Shown here: positions 26,834 through 35,012 of the stretch, one piece after another
How positions within the stretch are numbered: position 1 is the first letter of the stretch
Layout of the letters: each line of letters begins with the position of its first letter
Assembly: GCF_030913705.1 (NCBI RefSeq)
Contig: NZ_CP133190.1
Span: 5,543,501-5,607,500 of the forward strand
DNA from: Anaerocolumna sp. MB42-C2
GTDB lineage: Bacteria > Bacillota > Clostridia > Lachnospirales > Lachnospiraceae
Length of the DNA: 64,000 nt
Reading direction: 5' to 3'
The notes under the pieces: generated by a model
Databases searched by the model: none
What the model saw: only the letters and a program-made list of their open reading frames with translations
Told to the model about the DNA's origin: nothing
Translations under genes and position numbers: made by a program

Positions 26834-26995
26834 CAAGGTCAAACCTTCCTGGAGTTACAGCAACAGCAGGCAATCCCAAAAGATAAAATATGGCAAGAAC
26901 AGATGCTTGAGGTTGAAATGAAAGTAAGTGATTTGGCTGAATATAAATCAAATTTCATTTTTTCATCATGTTATACTAAGAAAAATATAATGTAA
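26834..26995 (+). pseudogene. 3' remnant of a methyltransferase gene paralogous to the one at 16181
   Basis: The open frame reads GQTFLELQQQQAIPKDKIWQ, then MLEVEMKVSDLAEYKS, and ends at TAA 26993-26995. It matches the C-terminus of the intact methyltransferase (RTFWGLQQNNEAKYEDNW, MLEVELKVSDMDEFKN) closely. The catalytic part is missing, so this is the tail of a deleted second copy. The MITE-like element follows directly after the stop. Confidence 0.7.
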
Positions 26996-27062
26996 TAGGT
27001 AATTGCGAAACTCAACTATTGTTTGGTATATTCTAGAAACTAAATAGTTTCGCTATTGCCAA
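26996..27062. mobile_element. Short MITE-like inverted repeat, 67 bp
   Basis: Ends GGTAATTGCGAAACT and GTTTCGCTATTGCC pair as terminal inverted repeats around a short centre. The left end is identical over 16 bases (TAGGTAATTGCGAAAC) to the 151-bp element at 10087, so both belong to one family. It sits between a dead gene and a small membrane-protein gene, 31 nt before the latter's start. Confidence 0.6.
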
Positions 27063-27093
27063 AATTTAATTGTAAAATACGGAGGCAAATTTA

Positions 27094-27369
27094 ATGTATT
27101 TAAAAAGAAAAATAGTTGTTATTATTACGGTCTTATCAATTTTAATTTCTTTATTACAGGCAGTATTTAAGTTCTTGCGGCCAATCTATTTATCACATAA
27201 ATATGATTTCGATATAGGCGATGCTTCATCCATAGGTATTATAGGCGGGGCTGATGGGCCAACTGCTATCTATATTGCAAGTTCACAATCTGGATATTTT
27301 CTTGCTTATTTACCGGCAATTATATCAATTATCGGTATTATATATCTAATAAAAACAAATAAAAAATAG
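27094..27369 (+). CDS. Small two-span membrane protein with GGADGPT motif
   Basis: 91 residues. Hydrophobic segments at about 8-30 and 66-87 flank a loop with SIGIIGGADGPTAIYI. IGGADGPT is a hallmark of the beta subunit of sodium-pumping decarboxylases (OadB/GcdB/MadB), but those proteins are over 350 residues with many spans, so this is either a stand-alone short protein using the same motif or a derived fragment. ATG with GGAGG upstream, and the frame is clean, which favours a functional gene. Confidence 0.6.
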   Translation: MYLKRKIVVIITVLSILISLLQAVFKFLRPIYLSHKYDFDIGDASSIGIIGGADGPTAIYIASSQSGYFLAYLPAIISIIGIIYLIKTNKK

Positions 27370-27373
27370 AAAA

Positions 27374-27597
27374 TGAAAGATTTCCACTGATGAGATAAGA
27401 AAAGCAAAGAAGTTTAGCCTGGTAAAAGCAAGTGAAATTATGGCTTGGTTAGAGGAACATAAGGAAGTGGAAGCGTTCATTGTCTTGGATGATCTGATTT
27501 ACACTGTGAAAAATTGTCCAAATATCAGATCAGAACCGATTCAACGGTAGGAATTACGGAAGAAAATTTAGAGCAGGCTATAGATATGTTGACTTAG
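27374..27597 (+). pseudogene. HAD-like protein remnant (Swiss-Army-Knife RNA-repair HAD type)
   Basis: The first frame reads ASEIMAWLEEHKEVEAFIVL, then DDLIYTVKN, with the strand-DD pattern of HAD domains attached to RNA-repair proteins. Near 27520-27540 the frame shifts and continues as RTDSTVGITEENLEQAIDML, the usual end of that family (TDSTVGLT). The N-terminal nucleophile part is missing. Inactive fragment; the family call is from motif memory and is moderate. Confidence 0.5.
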
Positions 27598-27646
27598 TAC
27601 CGGTAAAAAGAGGTTTAGTATAGCATAAAAGGAGATCTAGAAAGAG

Positions 27647-28108
27647 ATGTTTCGATACGTACATACTAATATTATAGCGAGAGATTATGAGAAGATGATT
27701 CAATTTTATAAAGAGGTATTGCATTGTAAAAGTATAGGTGAGAGCAGAGATTTAAAAGGAGTATGGCTGGATGAGTTAACCGGAATTCCGGATGCACACA
27801 TTGTAGGTGAACACCTTTGCCTGCCGGGGTACGGAGAAGATCATCCGACATTAGAGATTTTTTCATATGACACCATGAATGATAGCGGAGAAGCCCTTAT
27901 TAATACTTATGGAATAGCTCATCTGGCATTTGAAGTGGATGATGTTGAAACAACTCTGGAAGAAATATTAAAAGCCGGCGGTGGACAGGTTGGAAAGGTA
28001 GTCACCGCGGATTATACAGATAAACAGGCAGTTTTTGTTTATGCAAAAGATCCGGAAGGAAATATTATAGAACTGCAGAGTTGGAAAGATAAAGAGATAA
28101 ATAATTGA
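27647..28108 (+). CDS. VOC-family (glyoxalase-fold) protein
   Basis: 153 residues. Two beta-alpha-beta-beta-beta modules, with the usual metal-binding positions available: His6 in YVHTNI, Glu in LEIFSY, His in IAHLAFEVDD and Glu in NIIELQSW. The sequence is close in style to lactoylglutathione lyase/methylmalonyl-CoA epimerase-like proteins, but the substrate cannot be named. An AGGAG lies 12 nt upstream and a weaker GAAAGAG next to the ATG. Monocistronic; terminator at 28182. Confidence 0.75.
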   Translation: MFRYVHTNIIARDYEKMIQFYKEVLHCKSIGESRDLKGVWLDELTGIPDAHIVGEHLCLPGYGEDHPTLEIFSYDTMNDSGEALINTYGIAHLAFEVDDVETTLEEILKAGGGQVGKVVTADYTDKQAVFVYAKDPEGNIIELQSWKDKEINN

Positions 28109-28181
28109 AAGTGAAATTAACATAGCCAGTATTGAAAACATTATTGCCAAGGATAGTTTATTTAAGAGGAAAATTAATGGT

Positions 28182-28241
28182 GAAAAGCCGCATCTTAAGG
28201 TAAGAATATTTATTATTACCTTGAAATGCGGCTTTTCTATA
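28182..28241 (+). terminator. Terminator after the VOC gene
   Basis: Arms GAAAAGCCGCAT (28182-28193) and ATGCGGCTTTTC (28226-28237), with a second inner pairing (CTTAAGGTAA with TTACCTTGAA). Confidence 0.75.
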
Positions 28242-28464
28242 TATATTAACAGAGGTTAAAAAATTGTTTTGCGAACATTTTTGAACGTAGTAACATAGTA
28301 TTACTATGTTATATGATTTCTTCAAAGTAAAATCTTTATATATTAGGTCTTAGTATGCAGAGATTCTATTAGGCGTAGACTTAAATTTAAATATAGGCGT
28401 ATTTAAATTTATTTCCTTGTATAAAGATAATACGATAATACTTTAAATTCATCCGTTCTATGAT
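28242..28464. other. Gap between convergent units, two AT-rich palindromes
   Basis: TAACATAGTA-T-TACTATGTTA (28291-28311) and TAAATTTAAATA-N6-TATTTAAATTTA (28382-28411) are perfect inverted repeats. The latter lies about 50 nt past the end of the hydrogenase operon and may end that transcript. No gene is seen. Confidence 0.5.
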
Positions 28465-28719
28465 TTAGGCATTCATCATATTAGGCATAATTACTGTTTT
28501 AAAGAATTCACGGGCATTTTCAGGCTGTACATGGTGGGCAGTTCCGTTTACAGAAACTGCAACACCGGTGCCCTGACATTCTTTCATACAGAAATTAGCT
28601 TTAAAATCAATTTTATCATGTAAGGCATTTTCTTCAATTATTTGCTGAAAGAGTTGTATTATATTGTAGGAACCCTTTAAGTGGCAGGAGCTTCCTATAC
28701 AGACACTAAGTTCAAGCAT
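28465..28719 (-). CDS. Small thioredoxin-like [2Fe-2S] ferredoxin-type protein
   Basis: 84 residues. Four cysteines in the spacing of NuoE-like folds: SVCIGSSCHLKGS, and NFCMKECQGTGVAV. This is the [2Fe-2S] domain that in other hydrogenases is fused to the A or B subunit; here it is a separate last gene, 1 nt after the hydA stop. Start at 28719 with GGAGGA upstream; the longer frame from 28776 overlaps hydA and is rejected. Probably an extra electron-transfer component of the HydABC complex. Confidence 0.75.
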   Translation of the reverse strand: MLELSVCIGSSCHLKGSYNIIQLFQQIIEENALHDKIDFKANFCMKECQGTGVAVSVNGTAHHVQPENAREFFKTVIMPNMMNA

Positions 28720-28720
28720 T

Positions 28721-30424
28721 TTAGTTTTCCTCCTTAACGCTGTCTGCATAATGTACATGCAGAAGCTCATGGACACGGCCTTTTAACAGACCATTATATA
28801 AAGACATCATAAGAGGATTTTCTTCAGAGCGTTTGATATTGGATAATTTATCAGCAGAATAAAGTCCTTTTCCACGTTTCTCTTTTTCTTCCTGGGAAGT
28901 GAAAGGCTGACCTGCTCCGCTGATACAGCCGCCAGGACAAGCCATAACTTCTACAAAGTCATAATGCTTACCGGCTTTAATACGTTCAATTAAATCTCCT
29001 GCATTTTTAAGACCGCTGACAATTGCAATACGGAGTTCTTTGTCACCAAACATAATTTTGGTCTCCTTAACACCTTCCATACCGCGGACACCCTGGTAAG
29101 CAATTGTCATTAGGGAAGTGGAAGATTTATCGGAAGAAAGGCGTCTTAATACGGCTTCCGTAACTCCGCCGGTCACTCCGAATATTACACCTGCACCGGT
29201 CATTGTCCCAAATGGCATATCCACAGCTTCCGGTTCCAAATCAGCAAATACAACACCGGATTCTTTAATCATCTGTATCAATTCCTGGGTTGTAATAACA
29301 TAATCAACATTCGGAACACCATCTACCTTAAATTCATCCCTGGCTGCCTCCTGCTTCTTAGCGGTACATGGCATTACAGCTACATGAACAGGTCTTCTGC
29401 TGGAGGTTTTATTTTGTTCTTTAATCACAGAAGCAAACATCTGCATCGGAGAACGGCAGGTCGATACATTAGGAAGCAGTTCAGGGTAATTCTTTTCACA
29501 GAAATTTACCCAGGCAGGGCAGCAGGAAGTGAAGAGGGGCATTGTACTCTCACCTGCTTCCAACCGTTTTAAGAACTCATTGGATTCTTCCAAAACAGTC
29601 AAATCCGCACCGGTGGATGTATCATAGATCTCGTCGAAGCCCATACGTCTTAAGGCAGCAACGATTTTACCTATGGTATTTTCTCCATTGGAGTGACCTA
29701 ATTCTTTACCGATAGCTACACGCACGGCAGGTGCAATCTGAACCGTAACCTTTGCATTTTTATCATCTAAGGCTTCCCATACTTTGTTCTTATCATTTTT
29801 AACCACGATGGCACCGGTAGGACATGCTGCCGCACATTGTCCGCAGCCCACACAGGGGGAAGAAGCGATTGGCTGATCAAAAGCAGTACTTATGGTCATT
29901 TTGGAACCACGGTGAGCAAAATCGATTGCACCGACATTCTGGATTTCATTGCACATACGTACGCAGTCACCGCAAAGGATACATTTATTCTGATCTCTTG
30001 TGATACAATTGGAAGAATCATCGATCTTTGGCTTCGCAGCCGTATTCGGGAAGCGTACTCCCTCAATATTAAAGGTAATAGCCAGATCCTGTAACTTACA
30101 TTTTCCGTTATTGTTGCAGGTGGTACAATCCCTGCAATGGTTAGCTAGGAGCAATTCCAGGATCATTTTACGGTATTTTCTAAGACGTCCCGTGTTGGTT
30201 TTAATCTGCATACCCGGCTTTGGAGGTGTGGAACAGGCAGCGTCCAGTCCTCCCCACTCGTTTTCAACCATACACATACGGCAGGCACCGTATATGGATA
30301 ACTCGGAGTGATAGCAGAAAGTAGGCAGTTTAATGCCGGCTTTGCGAATGAGCTCCAGGAGATTTTTTTCTCCGTTTATTTCAACCGGCATTCCGTCTAT
30401 TATTACATAATTATTTGTATTCAT
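28721..30424 (-). CDS. hydA: [FeFe] hydrogenase catalytic subunit HydA, bifurcating type
   Basis: 567 residues. Cofactor domains in order: N-terminal [2Fe-2S] (YGACRMCMVE and nearby Cys), the His-ligated [4Fe-4S] motif HCRDCTTCNNNGKC, two [4Fe-4S] motifs (CILCGDCVRMC; CVGCGQCAAAC), then the H-cluster domain with TSCCPAWV, MPCTAKKQEA and VMACPGGCISGAGQP. All H-cluster cysteines are present. Family knowledge: the A subunit of NAD-linked, ferredoxin-coupled trimeric hydrogenases that make H2 from NADH and reduced ferredoxin, or run in reverse. It lacks the extra C-terminal [2Fe-2S] domain of the longer Thermotoga form; the separate gene at 28465 may supply it. Fifth structural gene of the operon. 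Confidence 0.92.
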   Translation of the reverse strand: MNTNNYVIIDGMPVEINGEKNLLELIRKAGIKLPTFCYHSELSIYGACRMCMVENEWGGLDAACSTPPKPGMQIKTNTGRLRKYRKMILELLLANHCRDCTTCNNNGKCKLQDLAITFNIEGVRFPNTAAKPKIDDSSNCITRDQNKCILCGDCVRMCNEIQNVGAIDFAHRGSKMTISTAFDQPIASSPCVGCGQCAAACPTGAIVVKNDKNKVWEALDDKNAKVTVQIAPAVRVAIGKELGHSNGENTIGKIVAALRRMGFDEIYDTSTGADLTVLEESNEFLKRLEAGESTMPLFTSCCPAWVNFCEKNYPELLPNVSTCRSPMQMFASVIKEQNKTSSRRPVHVAVMPCTAKKQEAARDEFKVDGVPNVDYVITTQELIQMIKESGVVFADLEPEAVDMPFGTMTGAGVIFGVTGGVTEAVLRRLSSDKSSTSLMTIAYQGVRGMEGVKETKIMFGDKELRIAIVSGLKNAGDLIERIKAGKHYDFVEVMACPGGCISGAGQPFTSQEEKEKRGKGLYSADKLSNIKRSEENPLMMSLYNGLLKGRVHELLHVHYADSVKEEN

Positions 30425-30441
30425 AGTTTAAACTCCAATCT

Positions 30442-30457
30442 GCCCGCCTTGGCGGGC
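30442..30457. promoter_or_regulatory. GC-rich intercistronic hairpin between hydB and hydA
   Basis: GCCCGCC-TT-GGCGGGC lies in a 111-nt gap. It has no T tract, so it is more likely an RNA processing or stability element that sets subunit ratios. Confidence 0.5.
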
Positions 30458-30535
30458 GAATAAATAAAGGGGTGCTGCTTAATTATAATAATGGGAAGAT
30501 AAATTTACTGCATTATTGTGACTGTCCAGTAAACA

Positions 30536-32410
30536 TTAAACTTCCTTAATAGCGTGGAATGGACAGGTTGAAATACAAGCCTGGCATTTAATACATATTG
30601 TTTCATCTATCTTAAACGGTTCTTTGATTTTACCGGAAATTGCATTAACCGGACAGGACTTGGAACATTTAGAACAACCCTTGCATAATTCAGGATCGAT
30701 CTGTATCTTTTTCAATTTCTGGCAGCTTCCGGCCGGACAGCGTTTTTCATAGATATGAGCTTCATATTCTTCACGGAAACTCTTAATGGTACTTACTACC
30801 GGGAAAGCAGCAGTTTTACCAAGACCGCAAAGAGCAGTGGAGGAAATGGTATCAGCCAGTTCAAGAAGAAGTTCAATATCACCGTCTTCCCCGTTGCCCT
30901 CTACGATACGTTCTAAGATTGCAAGCATTCGTTTTGTACCTTCTCGGCAGGGAACACATTTACCGCAGGATTCGTTCTGGGTAAAATTCATAAAGAAACG
31001 GGCAACTTCTACCATACAGGTATTACTGTCCATAACCACCAAACCGCCGGAGCCAATCATGGCACCTGCTTTTTTCAGGGAATCAAAGTCAAGGGGCAGA
31101 TCAAGCTGTTCTTTGGTTAAGCATCCGCCGGAGGGTCCGCCGATCTGAACGGCTTTAAATTCACCGCCGTCCCTCATACCGCCGCCGACATCGAAAATTA
31201 CCTCGCGTAAGGTAGTACCCATAGGAACTTCAATCAAGCCGGTATTTTCAATATTACCGGTTAAAGCAAATGCTTTAGTTCCGGCACTTTTCTCCGGACC
31301 GATTCCTTTATACCAGTCGGAACCGTTGCTGATAATAAGAGGAACATTGGCGAAAGTTTCCACATTATTTAATACGGTAGGTTTATCAAAGAGCCCGTGT
31401 TCAACGGTTCTCGGAGGTTTTACTCTCGGCATACCTCTGTTACCTTCAATCGAAGCAGTTAAGGCGCTTCCTTCTCCGCAAACAAAGGCACCGGCACCCC
31501 GGTTAATATGTAAGTGGAAACTAAAGTCCGTACCAAGGATATGATCGCCTAACAGGCCAAGTTCATTTGCCTGTGCAATAGCAGTTTTTAAACGGCTTAC
31601 GGCCATAGGATATTCCGCACGAACATAGATGTAACCCTCACTTGCACCACAGGCAAGGCCGGCTATCATCATGCCTTCTAACATTCTGTGAGGATCTCCC
31701 TCCATAATGCTTCGGTCCATAAATGCACCGGGATCACCCTCGTCACCATTACATACGATATATTTCTGTTCCGTATTCTGACGTTTTACCTGAGCCCATT
31801 TTCTGCCGGTAGGGAAACCGCCGCCCCCACGTCCTCTTAAGTTGGATTCTGATATTTCATTGATAATATCATCCGCACTCATGTCAAACAGAGCTTTTTC
31901 AAATGCAGAATAACCGCCGATACCAAGATATTCAAAAATGGAAGTAGCATCAATATGACCACAATGTTCCAATACCAGACGGGTCTGTTTTTTATAAAAA
32001 GGAATTTCATCCTGCTTTTTATGAATTGTTCCGCCTTTTTGATAAGCCAGATGTTCGATGTGTTTTCCCTCTTTAATAGTTTTCTCTACAATTTCTTCAC
32101 AATCGGAGAGTTTAACTTTCGTATAAAGGTAACCCTGCGGCTCAATTCTAACCAGAGGGCCCATCTCGCAGAAACCGTGGCATCCGCTTTTTTTCATTCC
32201 GATAGAATCCTCATGAGGTTCTTCTTCCAGTTCTACGGAGCAAGGAATATTCTGTTCCGTTAAAAGCTCTACTAAACGGTCATATATTTCCAGGGAACCG
32301 CTGGAGATACATCCGGTACCGGCGCAAACCAGTATTTTTTTCGTTTCCGCAGCAAGGCTTGTTTCATAGGTACTGCGAAGTTTCACCAAATCTTCTCTAT
32401 TGTTAAGCAT
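30536..32410 (-). CDS. hydB: HydB: NuoF-like FMN/NADH-binding subunit of the bifurcating hydrogenase
   Basis: 624 residues. N-terminal thioredoxin-like [2Fe-2S] domain (CAGTGCISSGS and GCHGFCEMGP). NuoF core with the NADH/FMN glycine loop LRGRGGGGFPTGRKWAQ, EGDPHRMLEGM, and the [4Fe-4S] motif ESCGKCVPCREGT. A C-terminal two-cluster ferredoxin domain follows (CKGCSKCSKSCPVNAI and CIKCQACISTCPFHAI). This domain order is that of HydB in trimeric bifurcating hydrogenases. ATG at 32410 overlaps the hydC stop by one base; GGAGG is upstream. The subunit is the flavin site where NADH and ferredoxin electrons meet. Confidence 0.92.
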   Translation of the reverse strand: MLNNREDLVKLRSTYETSLAAETKKILVCAGTGCISSGSLEIYDRLVELLTEQNIPCSVELEEEPHEDSIGMKKSGCHGFCEMGPLVRIEPQGYLYTKVKLSDCEEIVEKTIKEGKHIEHLAYQKGGTIHKKQDEIPFYKKQTRLVLEHCGHIDATSIFEYLGIGGYSAFEKALFDMSADDIINEISESNLRGRGGGGFPTGRKWAQVKRQNTEQKYIVCNGDEGDPGAFMDRSIMEGDPHRMLEGMMIAGLACGASEGYIYVRAEYPMAVSRLKTAIAQANELGLLGDHILGTDFSFHLHINRGAGAFVCGEGSALTASIEGNRGMPRVKPPRTVEHGLFDKPTVLNNVETFANVPLIISNGSDWYKGIGPEKSAGTKAFALTGNIENTGLIEVPMGTTLREVIFDVGGGMRDGGEFKAVQIGGPSGGCLTKEQLDLPLDFDSLKKAGAMIGSGGLVVMDSNTCMVEVARFFMNFTQNESCGKCVPCREGTKRMLAILERIVEGNGEDGDIELLLELADTISSTALCGLGKTAAFPVVSTIKSFREEYEAHIYEKRCPAGSCQKLKKIQIDPELCKGCSKCSKSCPVNAISGKIKEPFKIDETICIKCQACISTCPFHAIKEV

Positions 32411-32886
32411 CACTTTTCCTCCTTTAAGTCATTCAGAAGTTCCGTAGCTTTATCCGGAGTCATGGCAGGGTATACTTTATCATTAATGGTAAGTACCGGA
32501 GCAAGTCCGCAGGCACCAAGACAGGATACTGTTTCCACCGTGAACAATAAATCGTCCGTAGTAGCTTTTTTATCCGAAAGATCTAATTCCTTACGTAGTC
32601 TTTCCAGGATCGGAATCGATTTTCTAACATGACAGGCAGTTCCGTCACAAACTTTTATGACATATTTACCCTTTGGCTGCAGGGAGAAATTCTCATAAAA
32701 GGTGGCCACACTGTATATCTTAGCCTGACTGATTCCAAGTTTTTCCGAGAGATAAGGAAATACTTCTTTAGGCAGATAGCGGTAATGCTCCTGAATATTC
32801 TGCAAAATAGCAATAATAGCACTTTGCTTACTTCCAAGTTCATCGATGATTCCATCAATAACCTTGTAGTCAAATGTTTCGTTCAT
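32410..32886 (-). CDS. hydC: HydC: NuoE-like [2Fe-2S] subunit
   Basis: 158 residues. A helical N-terminal bundle (IIAILQNIQEHYRYLP, typical of NuoE) is followed by a thioredoxin fold with [2Fe-2S] ligands in VCDGTACHVRKS and VSCLGACGLAP. Start at 32886 with GGAGG 5 nt before ATG; the ATG at 32898 is upstream of that site. Lies 89 nt after the rex gene and is coupled to hydB by overlapping stop/start. Confidence 0.9.
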   Translation of the reverse strand: MNETFDYKVIDGIIDELGSKQSAIIAILQNIQEHYRYLPKEVFPYLSEKLGISQAKIYSVATFYENFSLQPKGKYVIKVCDGTACHVRKSIPILERLRKELDLSDKKATTDDLLFTVETVSCLGACGLAPVLTINDKVYPAMTPDKATELLNDLKEEK

Positions 32887-32975
32887 AAAATCCTCCATTC
32901 TGAAAATGAACCTATTGTATTAAATATATATAAACTTTGATTTCACCTAACTATTTTATAACTGACCTGATGATT

Positions 32976-33614
32976 TTATAAAAAACTCAGTTTCCTGGAT
33001 AAATTCTTGGATAACTTAGCCAGTGAAAATGCCATGTCTTCATTTTGAACCAGGACACTGTCCGGTACATATAGAGTAACCGGTGCAAAGTTCCAGATAG
33101 CAAGGATACCGCTTTCCACCATAGTATTGCAGATTTCCTGTGCTTCGGATGCCGGTACGGCTATAATTCCGATGCGGACTTTCATACGGCTGCATAAATC
33201 TTTCAGCTTATCAGAAGAGAGTACTTTCTTACCATTAATGGTAGTACCGATTATATCCTCTCTTATATCAAATGCGGCAATAATATCAAGACCGTATTTG
33301 GAGAAACCGTCATAGGAGAGAAGAGTACGGCCTAAACCACCGGCACCGGCTATTACAGCACTGTCTGCATCATCGTAACCTAAGAATTTTTCTATATCAA
33401 AGATCAGGTTTTTAGTAATATATCCTATTTTCGGCCGGCCGCCGGAACTAATCATTGCTAAATCCTTCCTTACCTGCACATCATTAAACTTTAATGCCTC
33501 GGCAATCGTAGTAGCTGAAATGTTTAAGGTCTGATTATCAGGCAAAGATTTCAGGTAATTCAGATACATTGGAAGGCGTTGTAATGTCTGCGTGGAAATG
33601 GATTTATAAATCAT
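32976..33614 (-). CDS. rex: Rex redox-sensing repressor (first copy, inside the operon)
   Basis: 212 residues. N-terminal winged helix (ISTQTLQRLPMYLNYLKSLP; recognition helix region FNDVQVRKDLAMIS), then a Rossmann domain with AVIAGAGGLGRTLLSY binding NAD(H), and the domain-swap tail ending MAFSLAKLSKNLSRKL. Known of Rex: binds DNA when NAD+/NADH is high and lets go when NADH builds up. It lies 2 nt after nfnB within the redox operon, so it is expected to control its own operon. A near-consensus Rex site is present upstream at 36347. Confidence 0.9.
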   Translation of the reverse strand: MIYKSISTQTLQRLPMYLNYLKSLPDNQTLNISATTIAEALKFNDVQVRKDLAMISSGGRPKIGYITKNLIFDIEKFLGYDDADSAVIAGAGGLGRTLLSYDGFSKYGLDIIAAFDIREDIIGTTINGKKVLSSDKLKDLCSRMKVRIGIIAVPASEAQEICNTMVESGILAIWNFAPVTLYVPDSVLVQNEDMAFSLAKLSKNLSRKLSFL

Positions 33615-33616
33615 GA

Positions 33617-35011
33617 TTATTCCCCTTTGCTTTTAATATACGAATCCATTGCCGCAGCAGCTGCTTTTCCGGCACCCATGGCAAGGATAACCGTAGCGGC
33701 ACCGGTTACGGCATCACCTCCGGCATATACTCCGGGAAGAGAAGTTGAACCGGTAGTTTCATCAGCAATAATTCCTCCCCATCTCTGGGTTTCAAGCCCT
33801 TTTGTAGTTGATTTGATAAGAGGGTTTGGAGAGGTGCCAATGGACATGATGACACATTCCGTTTCCACATCAAAATCACTGCCCTCAAGCGGGATTGGTT
33901 TTGCACGTCCGGATTCATCCGGCTGGCTTAAGACCATCTCCTGGCAGCGGATTCCGGTAACCCAGCCATTTTCATCTCCTTTAATTTCAAGAGGATTGGT
34001 TAAAAACAGGAAGTTAATGCCCTCCTCCTTGGCATGTTCGATTTCCTCAAGCCTTGCCGGAAGTTCCTTTTCTGTACGACGGTACACGATAGTAACGTCT
34101 GCGCCCAGACGTTTTGCACATCTGGCGGCATCCATGGCAACATTGCCGCCTCCCACTACCGTTACTTTTTTCCCTTTTTGGATTGGTGTGGTACTATCTG
34201 AATTATATGCTTTCATAAGATTTACTCTGGTTAAAAATTCGTTGGCAGAATATACACCTTTCAGGTTTTCACCCGGTATATTCATAAATCTTGGTAATCC
34301 GGCACCGGAACCGATGAAGATTGCTTCAAAGCCGTATTCATTTTTTAATTCTTCTATGGTTAAGGTTTTACCTACGATTACATTGGTAGCGATTTTTACG
34401 CCAAGTTCTTTTAGGGTATTGATTTCTTTCTGTACAATTGCTTTTGGCAGACGGAATTCAGGAATACCGTATACTAAAACACCGCCTGCAAGATGTAATG
34501 CTTCAAATACAGTAACTTCGTAGCCTTTTTTTGCTAAGTCACCGGCGCAGGCAAGACCGGAGGGACCGGAGCCGATAACAGCGGCTTTATGTCCGTTTGA
34601 TGCGGGTTTCACTGCCTTAACAGTACTGTTAGCATTATGATAATCTGCAACGAAACGTTCCAGTCTTCCGATTGCAACAGCTTCTCCTTTAATACCCCGG
34701 ACACATTTCTGTTCACATTGGGATTCCTGAGGACATACTCGGCCACATACAGCGGGAAGAGAACTGGAACGTGTGATGACATCATAAGCGGCTTCAAAAT
34801 TACCTTCTGCAACTTCCTTTATAAATGCAGGAATATCAATCTGTACCGGACAGCCGCTGATACAGGGTTTATTCTTACAGTTGAGGCAGCGTTTGGCTTC
34901 ATCGATTGCCTGTTCTTTTGTATAACCTAGGGTTACTTCAAGGAAATTTTTATTTCTTATCTCAGGTGCCTGGGCCGGCATTTCATTTTTAATGAGAGAC
35001 ATATTCGGCAT
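33617..35011 (-). CDS. nfnB: NfnB / GltA-type NADPH-binding flavoprotein subunit
   Basis: 464 residues. N-terminal bis-[4Fe-4S] domain (RCLNCKNKPCISGCPVQI; VCGRVCPQESQCEQKC), FAD loop AVIGSGPSGLACAGDLAKKG, NADPH loop VVGGGNVAMDAARCAKR and the C-terminal FAD motif PGVYAGGDAVTGAATVILA. This is the layout of the large subunit of NADH-dependent ferredoxin:NADP oxidoreductase, and also of GltA/SudA proteins; pairing with the FNR-like gene 1 nt upstream supports Nfn/Sud over glutamate synthase. ATG at 35011 has GGAGG upstream. Confidence 0.88.
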   Translation of the reverse strand: MPNMSLIKNEMPAQAPEIRNKNFLEVTLGYTKEQAIDEAKRCLNCKNKPCISGCPVQIDIPAFIKEVAEGNFEAAYDVITRSSSLPAVCGRVCPQESQCEQKCVRGIKGEAVAIGRLERFVADYHNANSTVKAVKPASNGHKAAVIGSGPSGLACAGDLAKKGYEVTVFEALHLAGGVLVYGIPEFRLPKAIVQKEINTLKELGVKIATNVIVGKTLTIEELKNEYGFEAIFIGSGAGLPRFMNIPGENLKGVYSANEFLTRVNLMKAYNSDSTTPIQKGKKVTVVGGGNVAMDAARCAKRLGADVTIVYRRTEKELPARLEEIEHAKEEGINFLFLTNPLEIKGDENGWVTGIRCQEMVLSQPDESGRAKPIPLEGSDFDVETECVIMSIGTSPNPLIKSTTKGLETQRWGGIIADETTGSTSLPGVYAGGDAVTGAATVILAMGAGKAAAAAMDSYIKSKGE

Positions 35012-35012
35012 A

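Noticed and set aside
28109..28181. Frame EINIASIENIIAKDSLFKRK after the VOC gene
   Set aside because: Could be a coding remnant but no family was recognised and it runs straight into the terminator.
33627..34523. 298-codon plus-strand open frame opposite nfnB
   Set aside because: It is a mirror of a strongly conserved flavoprotein gene on the other strand, with no ribosome site or recognisable motif.
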